A program made the position numbers and the translations under genes. This document shows, one piece after another, positions 21,226 through 32,478 of a DNA stretch of 64,000 bases. The DNA is from Yamagishiella unicocca (lineage: Eukaryota; Chlorophyta; Chlorophyceae; Chlamydomonadales; Volvocaceae), in contig BDSL01000006.1 in NCBI GenBank assembly GCA_003116995.1, forward strand, positions 558,001 to 622,000, written 5' to 3'. Within the stretch, counting starts at the first letter, position 1. Each line of letters begins with the position of its first letter. The notes below the pieces were generated by a model. The model was not told where the DNA came from. It did no database searches and saw only the letters and a list, made by a program, of their open reading frames with translations.

Positions 21226-24200
21226 CTACGGCCAGTCGTGCAGGTGCACGTCCAACACGTCCAGCTGCACGATCTCCACTCGCAGAAAGCTGCTGCCGCT
21301 GCTGCCGCCGCTGCCAGCGGCGGCGACGCCAGGCGGGGCGTGCCCGTTGGCTGCCGCCGGCGCCGCCGCTGAGGCGGTCGCCTCCTGCGCCGCCGCCGCG
21401 CCGTTGGCGGCGGCAGCAGCTGTGCCCCCCGCCGCTGCTGCGGCTGTCGCCGCTGCTGCGGCTGTGGGCGCTGCTGCGGCTGTGGGCGCTGCTGCGGCTG
21501 CCGCGGCCTTGCTTCTGATCTGACCCAGCAGGTCGCCCACGCTGGGGCAGCAGCGCCCAAAGTCCCCGTGGCAAAACTCCTTGACGTAGGCGCCGGCCTG
21601 ACGGGGGACGGCGGGGGTCAAGGGTGCGGCGGGGCGGGGGAAGTAGGAGGTCGAGGAGGAAGGTCCCGGGAGGGAGGATGAATTGCCCAGCTGCACCGGA
21701 GTCAGCTGATGCGCGGGAGCACAAAAGACTTCCTCAGGCGTCATAGCCCCGCTGCTCCGCTGGAGACATCGTGCGCCAGCCGTCCGGGTCGGCTTCCCAT
21801 CCTCCAATGATGAACGTGCTGGTGCGGACAGAGGTCATCGCGGTTCCCGCCAGGCAGCCCGCACCCCCCCGCCATCTCCCCCCCGGCCTCGTGTTTCCAA
21901 TGTTGCCCCGCCCTTGCCGCCCCGCCCCCCCAAGTCGCCTCCCCCTGGCCCCCATTACCTGCCCTCCCCCACCTGCCCTCCCCCACCTGCCCTCCCCCAC
22001 CTGCCCTCCCCCACCTGCGTCCGCAGCTGCAGCACGAAGTAGCGCGGCTGCCCAGCCACAGGTGTGGCGCCCTCGATGTGGACCCACTTGGGACGGACCT
22101 GTGGCTCGATGAGGGACACGGGGAAAGGGAGGGCCGAGGGGGCGGGCTCACTGATCAGGGTTGCTACTGCGCTTGCGACGTCTCCCAAGCTCAACTCGAG
22201 ACCATCACGTCCGATCACAACAACAAAGCAGCAATGCTTCCCCCCTGCACCTCCCGCGCACTCCCCGCCCTCCCTCCGCGCACTCCCTCCGCGCACTCCC
22301 TCCGCGCACTCCCTCCGCGCCCCTCCGCCCGTTTCCCCTGTATCGTGTAACCGTGTCTTCTCGCCCTCGCCACACACACCCCCGCGTCCAGAGCCCATGC
22401 GCCAACTGTGTTGCTCACGTCCCTTGTAAACCAGTCTATTTTGCAACCTCCCCGCCCTCACCCTTGCAGACCGGCGGTGCAGCACCCTCACGGGCGTGTC
22501 CTGGCCCGCCTCCACTCGCCCCAGCGCCACCAGCGCCGCCAGGTCCTCGGCCGTCGGCGGCACCTCGCACCAGCATAGCGCGCGGTAGGTCTTCTCCTTG
22601 GCCTCCTCCGCCGCCTTGATGGCGTCCAGGGCGGCCTTGCCGCAGGGGCTCAGACCCAAGACCGCAACGCCGCTGGGGGAGGCGGGGGAGGGGGTTTGCG
22701 AAAACGTACCCGGTTACACGACATAGGGGGAGGCGCGGGGAAGGGCGGGAACGGGGAAGAGAGAAGGTTTGACGAGAGTGGAAGCGGAGGAGTTGGGGCA
22801 GGTGATGTCGGTGCGGCAGGGGGTGCTATGTGTATCGAGATGTGCGCCAGCCAGTCCACCAGCCAGGTGACAGCGGCGCATCGCCCGCGCAGCCGCCCTG
22901 GAGCACCGAAACACACGCCTTCCCCCTTCTGACGTGGATCCGCGGATTCTCTTATCAATCCCCCCCGCACAATCGCCGAGCGCCGCTCCAAGCCCGCCCC
23001 TCTCTTCCCTCCCCCCGCCTCCGCCTCCCCCAAGCCCCAACACCGCCTCCCTCCGCCGCACCACTTGCTGGCGCGCATCCGCTGCTCCACCAGCCGCAAA
23101 GCCTCCAGGGGGGGATGCCCGCGTAGCGGCGCCTGTTGGGCCGCGGGGCCACGAGGGGCAGTAAGGAAGGAAACTGGAGCGAGCGCGGGCAGCGAAAGAG
23201 AACGGCTATGTTCGCGCGAGATGGCTAAGGCGCGGTAGCAGCTCCCCCCAAGCCCGCGGCCAAATAGCCGTACTGTACTGTACGGCAAGTGCCTTTCGGA
23301 CCCGCTGACGCCCCTGTGGGTTCCCCGGCTCCTCCCAAACCCCTTCTCCTCCCGCACCCAAGCAGCAGCCGCTCACCTGGATCTCCAGGACGAACGGCCG
23401 ACCGTCGCCCAGCATGCGCACGTCCGCGTCCTCGCGCCCCCCCGTGATCATCTTCGCCGTACCGGTGCCGTACAGCGGCAGCACGAAGTCCTCAATGGCC
23501 TCCTGCACGCTGGTGCCGCCGATGCGGGCGCCCGTTGCTAGCACGAACCAGGGACACTGCGGCATGTGGCGCCGCAGCTTGCAGTACCTGTACGACGTAC
23601 GACAATGTTCGGCGGATTGGGTTGCGTCATACTGTGTTGCGCACGGGCTGGGAGGAGGAATGCTTTTTGCGGTGGGACGGGTGAAAGGACGAAGGGGGAT
23701 GAAAGGACGGTAGGATGTGGAAAATTGGGGTGTGCGTGTGCAAAATTAACCGGTTACTCGATGGGGGCGGAGAAGGGCGGTGGGAAACCCTATCTTCTCC
23801 TCCCCCTCCCTCCTTCCTTCCCTGCCTTCTCCCCTCCCTCCCTCCCGGTGCTCCACAACCTCCCTTCCCCAGCTGCCCGCAGCTGCCTGCCCCGCCCGCG
23901 CCCGCACACCGCCCCACCTGCCGGCCAGCAGGATGGGGGAGTGCACCGCCCGCACATACACGCTGGGCAGCGCCGCCGCCAGGGCAGCCGCGTCAGCGGA
24001 GGACGCAGCGGCGGCGGCCTCGGCAGCGCCCGCTGCAGGTGAAGACGCCGCTGCGGCGCCGGAACCTCCGGCGGGTGCCGCCCCCACAGTCGTCGTGCCC
24101 GCGTCGCCTGCTGCCGCAACCACAGCCTCAACCGCCGAAGCAGCCCGACCAGCGGCATTGGCGGCGTCACTGGCGGCACCACCCGGACTAGCAGCAGCAG

Positions 24201-27200
24201 CGGCACTGCCGCCGTCACCGCCCCCGCCGTCAGCCTCCTGGGGCTTATGCGGCTCCGCCGGCCGCACTGGCGGCGGCGGCGGCGGCGGCCGCGGCGGCCA
24301 GGGAAACAGCCGCTGCACGGCGTGCCGCGGCATCGACGACGCAGCTGACCCGGCCTGCTCCCAGGTCATGGACCGCACTCGCTCCTCCGAAACCTGTACG
24401 GCGGAGTGGCAGCAGGCGGTGGCGCAGCAGGGGGGCCGGAGGAAGGGATGGAGTGAAGACCGAGGACCTCACTCAGCGGCCTGCCGCGGTGCTGGGCTGT
24501 TACCGACATACCGTACGGCATATCCGACATGCCGTACGCCTCGTACGCCGTACCGCACGGACAGCGGCCGGGGGTCAGGTTATAAGCCCTGAAGTTGCCG
24601 TCTTTGCGCGCAACGAAAAGTTCCCTCCCAGGGTCCTCCAGCCGTACTGTACCGTTGGTGTGGGGTCCACTCCGCCGCCCTCCTGCTGCTGCTGGGGCTG
24701 CTGCTGCTGGGGCTGCTGGGGCTGCCCGCGCTGCCGCTTGTTGTTCCGGTGTTGCTGGTAGTGCTGCTGCCGCCGGCACTGGTGCGACGCAAGGTCCTCG
24801 GCCAGCACCTGGAGGGGCGGGGCGCCAGGGGTGAGGCACGGGAGCTGCTGTTGAGCTACCTGAGCCACATCAAAAAAAGGTGATGCCAGGAGAGGGCCGG
24901 GCACCCGGAGATGGTGCCCGGCGCACCAAGACCCACACGCGCGCGCCGCATAGGGGGCAGGCTGCGCAATCCCAACCACCGCGGGGCTGTTCGACACATG
25001 CGACCTAGCTTGCGGCTGCGCCGAGGGACCCGCACCGCAGCCGGCCGCACACTACTCGGCGCCCGAACAGCTCCGCCCCCCGCAGCCCCCCTCCCCTGCC
25101 GTGTGCGGCTGGGTCTCCTCGCTGCCCGCCGCACCCACCTTCCGACCCACCTGGGGTTCCGACCTACCTTATATCACCCCCATCCCCACCTTACCCCCCC
25201 CCCCGCATCCCCCGCATCCCCCCGCATCCCCACCTACCCTGAGATCCGCCAGCCCGCTGTCGCCATCCAGTGCCACCACCGACACCGTCATGGTGGCGGA
25301 CTGCGGCGATACGGCAGGGACCCCCAGCTGCAACGACAGAGCGGCTGGCAGTGTGCGCCTGGGGCAGGAGGACGGGGGGCAGGAGGAGGGAGGAGGGGGA
25401 GCAGGAGACCCGGTTATACAATATAGGAGACCGAGGACGGAACCCGGTTATACAACATAGGCGGCAAATGGTCATCGGGCACGCGTTGGAGTGTGCATGC
25501 CGGAGAACTGTTGAGTTGGCTTCCGGGAGGAAGGGGGCCCGGGCAGGCAGGAGGCGGTTGGGTAAGGTGGGCAGAAGGTGATGAGGCAAAGGGGTAGCAG
25601 TCCCGGCCGCTAGTCGTCTTCGTCGCCGCCGCCGCCGCCGCCGCCGCCCCGACGACCGCCGCGACCTACCGCAGTACGGCCGGCAGCGGCACGATGTCGG
25701 TCACCCGCCAGCCCACGTACGACACGCCCTTGCGGTCGTACATGGACATCAGCCAGGCATGCATGGCGACATCGCGGATGGCGCAGGCGGCGGGCACCGC
25801 CGGGACCTCCACCGCTAAGGAGCCCAGGGGCAGCCGGGGACCCAGATCCGCCTCCGAAACCACCGCAGCCGCCGATGAAACCGCTGATGCCGGCGGCGAG
25901 GCAGCCGCCGGCGCTGCCGCCGCCGCAGCAGCAGCAGTCTGATCCTCCGCTTCCGCCGGCGCTGCCGCCTCCGCCATGGCAACGTCCCCCGCGCCGCCTT
26001 CGCCGCCGGCCGGCATATCAGCTGCGACCGCCGTGACGGTGGCCGCGCCTGTGGCGGCGGCAGCGGCAGCGGCAGTGGCGGCGGCAGCGGCGGTGGCGGC
26101 GGCAGCAGCCAGAGCGGCGGCGTCAGGAGGGCCTTCCTCCGCCTGGCGCCGTACAGCTTGCGCTAGGCTGGCGGCGGAAGGCCAGCCAACTAGCCGCTCA
26201 TGGCCCGCCGCCGGGCCGGTACGACAGCCAACAGCGCCCGGAAGCGCCCGATGCTGGATCCGGAGCCACGCGAGATCCACGGATCCAGCGGCGGGCCGCG
26301 GCTGCGGCTGCGGCGATGACGTGGCGGCGGCGCTGCCAGGTACGACAGCGCCGCTTGGGGACGGCTCGTGCTTCTGCTGTTGTTCCTGAGGCTTGTCCGG
26401 TTGGCTTCGGGGCGAGTCGATCGGTTGATTTGCAGCCCCGTTGCCGTACCCCTGGGGCCGCTCGTCCAGAAGCATCGGCAGCAGCCCGAAGCACGTCGGG
26501 CAGGGTGCAGCAGCGACCTCTCCGCAGGCCCCCGGGGCGAGGGGTTGCTGCAGCTGCTGCTCGGGGGTCTGCTGGGTGGTTTCGGCGCCAGGGGACGTAG
26601 CAGTAGGCTCCAGGGAGGGCCCGCCCAGTCCGAGCGCCGCGACTATTTGGGCCTGAGTTGGCGCCGGCAGGATGTAGTCATCGAAGTTGGTGTGTCCGGC
26701 CAGCCGTAGCAGGCAGCGGGCGCACACCTGACGGGCGAAGGCAGGGACAAGGGGGGAAGAGATCAAGGTTAAGACGAGGGGGTAAGGGACACGGGAGAGA
26801 TCAAGGGGGGTACGGGACACCGGGCAGGTGTGCAGGCAGCGCGGGCGGGCGAGGGTGTGCGCGCATGTGTGTGGGTGAGGAGCCTGAGGAATGGTGATCG
26901 CGAGCTGGGATACTGAAAGTCTGTTCCGGAAATGGATCTGGTGTCGATAGGGTTGACTCGGCGGCGGCGCGGCGGCTACACGTTCGGACGTGGCCGCAAC
27001 GCGCTTCATCTTCGCAGTCGATACAAATCACGATTATGTTATTTGGGCTATGGGGGCGCGCTGGTCGGTACCTACCCCGTCGCTCGCCAACGCTGCCGCT
27101 GCCGCCAGGTACGGGGCTGGATCCTTGGCCTTGAACCGCCCGGCATGCCTCCTTATTGCTGTATTAAGCACATTTATCTGTTGCCGGCTGGCGGTGGCCA

Positions 27201-27201
27201 T
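21226..27201 (-). CDS. PUS10: tRNA pseudouridine synthase Pus10
   Basis: Forms pseudouridine in the T-arm of tRNAs in archaea and many eukaryotes. Exons (minus strand): 27201-27076, 26727-25678, 25327-25238, 24808-24653, 24393-23918, 23587-23377, 23132-23065, 22672-22462, 22098-22015, 21597-21226; 2844 nt, 947 residues, phases consistent. The N-terminal zinc site is seen as VCARC and, after an insert, CPTC. The catalytic core shows CKLRRHMPQCPW, then GREDADVRMLGDGRPFVLE with the catalytic Asp near residue 688. C-terminal parts are TPVRVLHRR, YFVLQLRTQ and AGAYVKEFCHGDFGR, typical of Pus10. The human protein has about 529 residues; the extra length is Ala-, Gln- and Pro-rich insertions (notably about 26120-25880, 24300-23990, 21540-21300). 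The donor at 25678/25677 was chosen by phase; a stronger-looking one eight bases on breaks frame. Confidence 0.93.
21957..22016. repeat. 14-bp intronic repeat (CTGCCCTCCCCCAC)
   Basis: Four and a fraction units of 14 bp in the last PUS10 intron, ending on the minus strand at the donor of the exon at 22015; the repeat unit itself supplies the donor (CAG|GTGGGGGAGGG on the coding strand). Duplicate donors therefore follow each other every 14 bases. Confidence 0.9.
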
Positions 27202-28370
27202 TCGTCCTCCTTGGCGCGCCCGGTGACAGCACTATAGCGGGTTTTGTAGCGCACTGGTTTCGAACTGAGAGAAGAGAAACGTCTTCTCGCAGTAAATCAA
27301 GCTATTGTTATTCTTCTATTCTGTTTGCATCAGGTACGCTGCGACTGGATGCGCCCGCTCGGCCCCGAAGGCAACCATGCCTCCTTGTTTAGGAGTAAAA
27401 GACGCAAATCGAAAAATAATTTACTGGATTGCCGACACACGTATGTGCATCGAACACGGCCTAAAAGTCCCCGGTGTAAGTCGCTTGCCGTACCTAACTA
27501 CGGTTTTCTGTCGTGCGAGTCCATGATTCCGGTGCAAAGCATTGGTTCGCGGTCCATGAGCCTCCTGGATCGTCTTGGTGCTACGCGCCCCAAGAGCTTG
27601 CAATCAAATCGACCAATCCAATCAATTCCGATCCTACGCGCCAGGTTATGAACCTCCCATGTAATCCCCCGCTCTCCACCATGCCCCATCCCGAAGCTCC
27701 ACAGGAGGAACAAGGCGACACCAATCGGAAGTGCGCAGGCACCTCTTGGCAAATATGCTGCCGCCTGCCGGAGAGCTCAGCTGGGCTAAGTCCAGCTAAG
27801 TCCGACTGCGCTGGGGCGCAATACCCCTCGCCAGTCGTCACCCCTTTGCACCCCTCGTCAGTCGTCACCCCTCGTCAGTCGTCACTCCACGCAAATGGTG
27901 TACCGGTATGGCGCGGGTCCATCGGCATCACCTTCCTGCGCTGCCGTTGGGCCCTGCGTCGTTGCGCCCAAAGCTTACAAGACGCTACTGGCTTTCGTTG
28001 GCGGACATGCTAGCCTGCCACTATTTCAGATGCCGATTCCGCTGCTGACACCAACACCAGCTTGCCCAGCTGCCTCCTCGCACTTGCACATAGGGTACGC
28101 AGCCGCAGGTGCTAGTGCGTTGCTGCAAGTTTTTCTGCCGTTTTCAGGACGCCGACGATGCCTTTCGGCAGCTTGTCGTGTAACAACCGTCGGCCTCTTG
28201 CCGTACCGAAATGCGCCGCCTCAACTTTGATACCCGCATGCCCAAATCGCGAGAACTCGGTTTTTTGTTTTTCGGACATGTTACAAGACACCCTGCTACA
28301 TGTCCCCTTTGCCGTACGCCTCCAAATGCACCACGTGCTGCCGCAGGCTGCACAGGGACTGTGTGCAGGA
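27202..28370. other. PUS10 upstream region and 3' flank of LRR gene; no gene seen
   Basis: Contains the PUS10 promoter side and the 3' UTR of the minus-strand LRR gene. A short GTCGTCACCCCT/CGTCAGTC repeat lies at about 27830-27890. No frame shows recognisable coding content. Confidence 0.5.
28281..28285 (-). terminator. TGTAA polyadenylation signal of the LRR gene
   Basis: Minus-strand TGTAA about 86 nt past the stop codon at 28371. Confidence 0.55.
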
Positions 28371-30702
28371 TCATCCCGCCGCCACATCGGCCCCCGCCCC
28401 GCCCTCCCCCACCGCCACAACTTCAACCTGCGCCCAGTCCGCGGCCGAGCACCCCGCCCCCAACGACCCCACCTCCAAGCGCGCCAACGCCGGCAGGCGC
28501 CTCAGCTGCACCCAGTCCGCTGCCTGTAGCTCATGGCCCGGCAGCCGCACCACGGCAACGCCGCCCGCCCTGCCCACTTGCTCCCGCCTCACCCCGGTCG
28601 ACATCGCCCGCAGCAGCGCCGTCAGAGCGCCCCCTCCCTCCACCGCGGCCCCCCATCCGCGCCCCGTACCCCCCAGGCCCAATCCGGCGGCACCCGTGTC
28701 CCCTTCCTCATCCGCATCCACAAGACCCCCCTCCTCCGACGACACCTCCTCAGCGCAGCAAGTCAGGCGCAGGGTGATCTGGGTCAGGAGCGCCAGGCGC
28801 GCCAGGGCCCGGCCAGTGTCACGAGCCACCGCCCGCACCTCATCCGCCGGCGTCATCACAAACCACAGATCCAGATCCAGATTCCGCAGCTGCGTCAGAC
28901 AGCCCAAGTCGCCGCACAGTGCCGCCGGCAGGTCAACGGTCCCCAGCGCCAGGTTCCGGAGCCACCCCAACTGAACCAGCGCGCGCAGCCCCCCGCTGGG
29001 CGCCTCATCGCGCAGTTGGGTTGCGCCGGCCCCCACGGCTCCGTGGAGGTGCGGCTGCGGCTGCCCGGCACCGACCTCTGGAGCGGCCACAGCGCCTCTG
29101 ATGACCCCGCCAGAGCTGTCGGCATCACGGCTGGTTGCGCGTTGCGGTCCGGCCGCGGTGTCGGCGGGGCAGCTGCCGCCGCCGCCGGCGCGGCCGCCGC
29201 CGCCGGATGCCCTCTGTTCTTGCGCCGCGGTGGCGGCAGGGCCGGCGGGTGGCGGTGGTGGTAGTGTGCGGGAGTGCTGCAGGAGCCCCAATCCTCGGAG
29301 CTCCAGGTGGGCAAGGTGCGGGAAGAGGTGCGCCAGCCGGGGCAGCAGGTCGCCCGGCGCGGTGAAGTGGTGGGGGAACGCGCGGGTTCTGCAGCGGCCG
29401 GCAGCGACCGGTTGGGAGCAAGGGGTAGCGGGACAGAGCGAATAGCGCAGAGCTGGGGCCCGGGTGGGGGGTGGCGGTGTGCGGCTGCGGGTTGCAGGAC
29501 TGGGGGGAGAGTCAGCAGCGGCAGCAGCTGCTGAGGGCGGTTGGGGCGGTTGAGCGTGTGCGCAGGACGGAGGAGGGAGACGGGGATGCGGGGCAGTTCC
29601 AAGGGGCGCCAGTCGCTGGTCAGACCCAGGGCCACTGCGCAGGAGGTCCTCCTAGCGCAGCGCTGCCTTTGAGGTGGCCCCGATCGGATCCAAGTAAAAT
29701 GGGTTTTCAACGACAAAGGACTCGTCATGTCAGTGCGAGCGCCGCCGTAGGGTTCTCCTCCACTGAGATTTTCTACTCCAGGGGGGGCCCGGGGTTGCTC
29801 CAGGGTCGTGTGGCGCCTCTTTCGCGTGAGCTGCGTGTGTGTGTTGCTTGGCACGCAGGTTGCGCTGCTGCCGCGCCGCCACCGCACGCGCCACCCCTTT
29901 GGGGCGAGGTCCACGTCAGCGCCCCTCCTTGCCCGTCGCCCCGTGCGCACATCACCCGCCTGTGGGACGAGCCGCAAGCAACCCACTTGGACCCATTTCG
30001 ACCTGTCGGATCCTTATACCTCCCGCCTGTGTAAAGCATGGAACCCTGTGGATCTCGTACAATCCCAGTGAAAATCGTACAGTCCGCCCCGCCCTGCTGC
30101 AGTACTGAGCGCCTGTGCCTATGCCACCAGCCTGTTAGGACGCGTCCAACAACACACATGACTCGGACGCACCGGCAGCTCAGCACCAGTGCATCCAAGC
30201 GAGGAAAGGCCTCCGCCAAGCAGACCAGCTCCTCGAAACCTACCGACGGCCAGTCACGCAGCGCCAGGTCGCGCGCTCCGCCGACTCCGATAGATGCCAA
30301 ACCATCTCCGTCGTTGGCAGGGCTGTTGCGGACCAGCAGCTCGAGGCACGCGCGCACCACCTCGGTTGGCAGGGGTTTGCGGCCTGCGGACGCCTGGCGA
30401 AACGTCACGGCGCGCAGCGCCGGAAAGTGCCGCACCAGGCTGCGCCCGGACGTGCCGAGGGCCTCGAGGTAGTGGTGATTCAGCAGTACCGAGACTGTTG
30501 TGATTAGATTTTGCCGCGCCCATTCATCCGCCTCGCTGCACGTTAGGCGGAAGTCGACGCGAGATGCAGGTGGCAGATGGCTCCAAAACTGGTCGTTTAG
30601 TACATCTGGTGGCAGGGTGCGAAGGATTCCGAGTAGTCCAACGGTGGTCACGGTTGGCTGGCCGGAACTGCAGCTGCTCAGGGTAGATGTTGAGGAATTC
30701 AT
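28371..30702 (-). CDS. Leucine-rich-repeat protein with F-box-like N-terminus
   Basis: Probable substrate-recognition or scaffold protein; target unknown. Two exons on the minus strand, 30702-30173 and 29388-28371; the split Arg codon and 1548 nt (515 residues) fit. After a Ser/Thr-rich start, LPPDVLNDQFWSHLPPASRVDFRLTCSEADEWARQ has the hydrophobic and Trp spacing of an F-box, though divergent. Leu-rich repeats follow: FPALRAVTF, FPRLDALVL, then after the intron FPHLAHLELRGLGLL, LGWLRNLALGTVDLP, LTQLRNLDLDL, LALLTQITLRL and LPALARLEVGSL. A Gly/Pro/Ala-rich linker (about 29260-29060) separates two repeat blocks. The repeats resemble those of the larger F-box/LRR gene at 34327-41183, so the two are probably distant paralogues flanking uricase. 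No signal peptide or membrane segment is seen. Confidence 0.72.
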
Positions 30703-30900
30703 GAAGCTTGTGGTAAAATAAGGATGACCATTATGTCGAATGCGCCCATGGTGTAAGGCGCCAACGTAAGCAAACGATTGTTACGTACCGTACAGAAAAG
30801 CCGGCCATCTTTTCCCCGTGCACCCCGTGTCAAGCGCACTTTCGTTGTCCTTGTCGCTAATTACCGACCTCTTAACCGTCCGCTACAAAGGTCTGCAGCA
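30703..30900. promoter_or_regulatory. 198-bp bidirectional promoter, LRR gene (−) / uricase (+)
   Basis: Only 198 bases separate the two outward-facing start codons, so both 5' UTRs and core promoters must share this stretch. It is moderately AT-rich next to the LRR start. No TATA box is evident. Confidence 0.65.
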
Positions 30901-32478
30901 ATGGCCACCTACGCGCTGCCTATGCACCACCATGGCAAGAGCAAGGTCCGGCTTGGCCGCGTTTGGCGCGAGGGCAACGTCCACCACATGGTGGAGTGGA
31001 ATGTCAACACCATGATTGACTCCGATATGGAGCATGCGTTCGTGAAGGGCGAGAACACTGGAATGACGGCGACAGACACCCAGAAAAACACGGTGAGGTC
31101 CGCGAGCTCGCAGAAACCGTTTGTCCTCAACCCCAACGCATTCCACACCAAGTTTGCGTCCGTTGCAGGTCTACGTTGTAGCGCAGCGTATGTCGCAGAG
31201 GTGCACGGTCGAGCAGTACGCCATCGCCCTCGCACAGCACTTTGTGCGCACCTACCCACTGGTGAGTGGTGCACTATAAAATGACGCTGTTTGCCGTGTT
31301 TTGCTTAAGTCATATTTACAACCTTCACAGGTTAGCAAGGCAAAGATTTATGTTGAGCAGAAGCCTTGGAACCGCGCGCAAGTTGGTGGCCTGCCCCATG
31401 ACCATGGTGAGGCAGGAGCCCGTTTGTAAATTGTACCTTTGTTCTTTCCTGGATTATGCAAAGTTGCCTTACGCCATTTATGGATGCACCGACAGGGGCA
31501 CTTCTCGTAACCAGGCTGGCCTTGCAAAACTGATACGCTGCTTACAGGATATGCGCTCGCGGGCACTGAAGTTCGCACCGCGTATGTGACTTACGACAAG
31601 GCCGGCAAGCTGGATGTTACTGCTGGTGAGCCGCGAATGCTGACGTATGATACGGCGTCGTACGCCGTTGGCTTCGGCGCTTCGCCGAGTTCTACCACCT
31701 CGCAATCAATAGAACGGCACAATGTTCGGTCTTCCCCTTCGGACGCAAGCTGCCATAAACGTTTTCTGCCGGACCGCGTCCATGGCTTGTATGCGTCATC
31801 CACAGCGCAATCCCCCCCACCCCCATTCCTAGATGAGACCCATATCCCTCGCTGCACAGCAAACAGGGACACTGTACATCATGACTCCCAATTTCCACTT
31901 CAATCACCTGCCAGCGAGCGCCCCTGGCTCCGCTGCCCCGTCCACTGTCCTACACCCCGCCCTCCGCATCCGCCGCCCCTGCCCACCCAACCCCCGCCCC
32001 GCCTCCTTCCCCCCGCCCCACCTGACCAGGCATTAAGGACCTGACCCTGCTGAAGACCACACAATCCGGCTACGAGGGCTTCCTGCGCGACGAGTACACG
32101 TTGCTACCCGAGTCCACCGACCGCATCATGGCCTCCACCGTCACCTGCACCTGGAAGTACACCAGCCAGCCGCCGTGCTACGACGCCGCCTTCGCTGCGG
32201 CCAAGGGCGGCCTGCTGGACGCCTTCCTGGGCCCCGCCAAGGGCGGCGTCTACAGCCCAAGCGTGCAGTTCACGCTCTTCAACATGGCCAAGAACCTGAT
32301 GGACCGCGTGGCGCAGGCCGAGTCGGTCTTCCTTAACATGCCCAACCTCCACTTCCTGCCGTGCGCCCCGGTGGGCTCAACCTTCAAGAACGACGTGTAT
32401 GTGGCCACCAGCGAGCCGCACGGCAACATCGAGGCGGTCGTGACCCGCCGCGACATCACGCCGCACGCCAAGCTGTAG
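30901..32478 (+). CDS. UOX: Urate oxidase (uricase), peroxisomal
   Basis: Oxidises urate to 5-hydroxyisourate in purine breakdown, releasing nitrogen that algae can use. Exons: 30901-31092, 31169-31261, 31331-31406, 31548-31625, 32030-32478; 888 nt, 295 residues, phases consistent. Catalytic landmarks are present: the Lys in GKSKVRLGRV, Thr in ATDTQKNT (followed by VYVVAQ across an intron), and His in MPNLHFLP. Family blocks FLRDEYTLLPESTDR, TCTWKYT and PSVQFTLFNMA are intact. The protein ends in AKL, a type 1 peroxisomal targeting signal. The length is close to other uricases (about 300). It is head-to-head with an LRR/F-box-like gene. Codon use is C-ending in the last exon, as in a well-expressed gene. 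Purine or nitrogen control is known in green algae but no element is recognised here. Confidence 0.97.
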
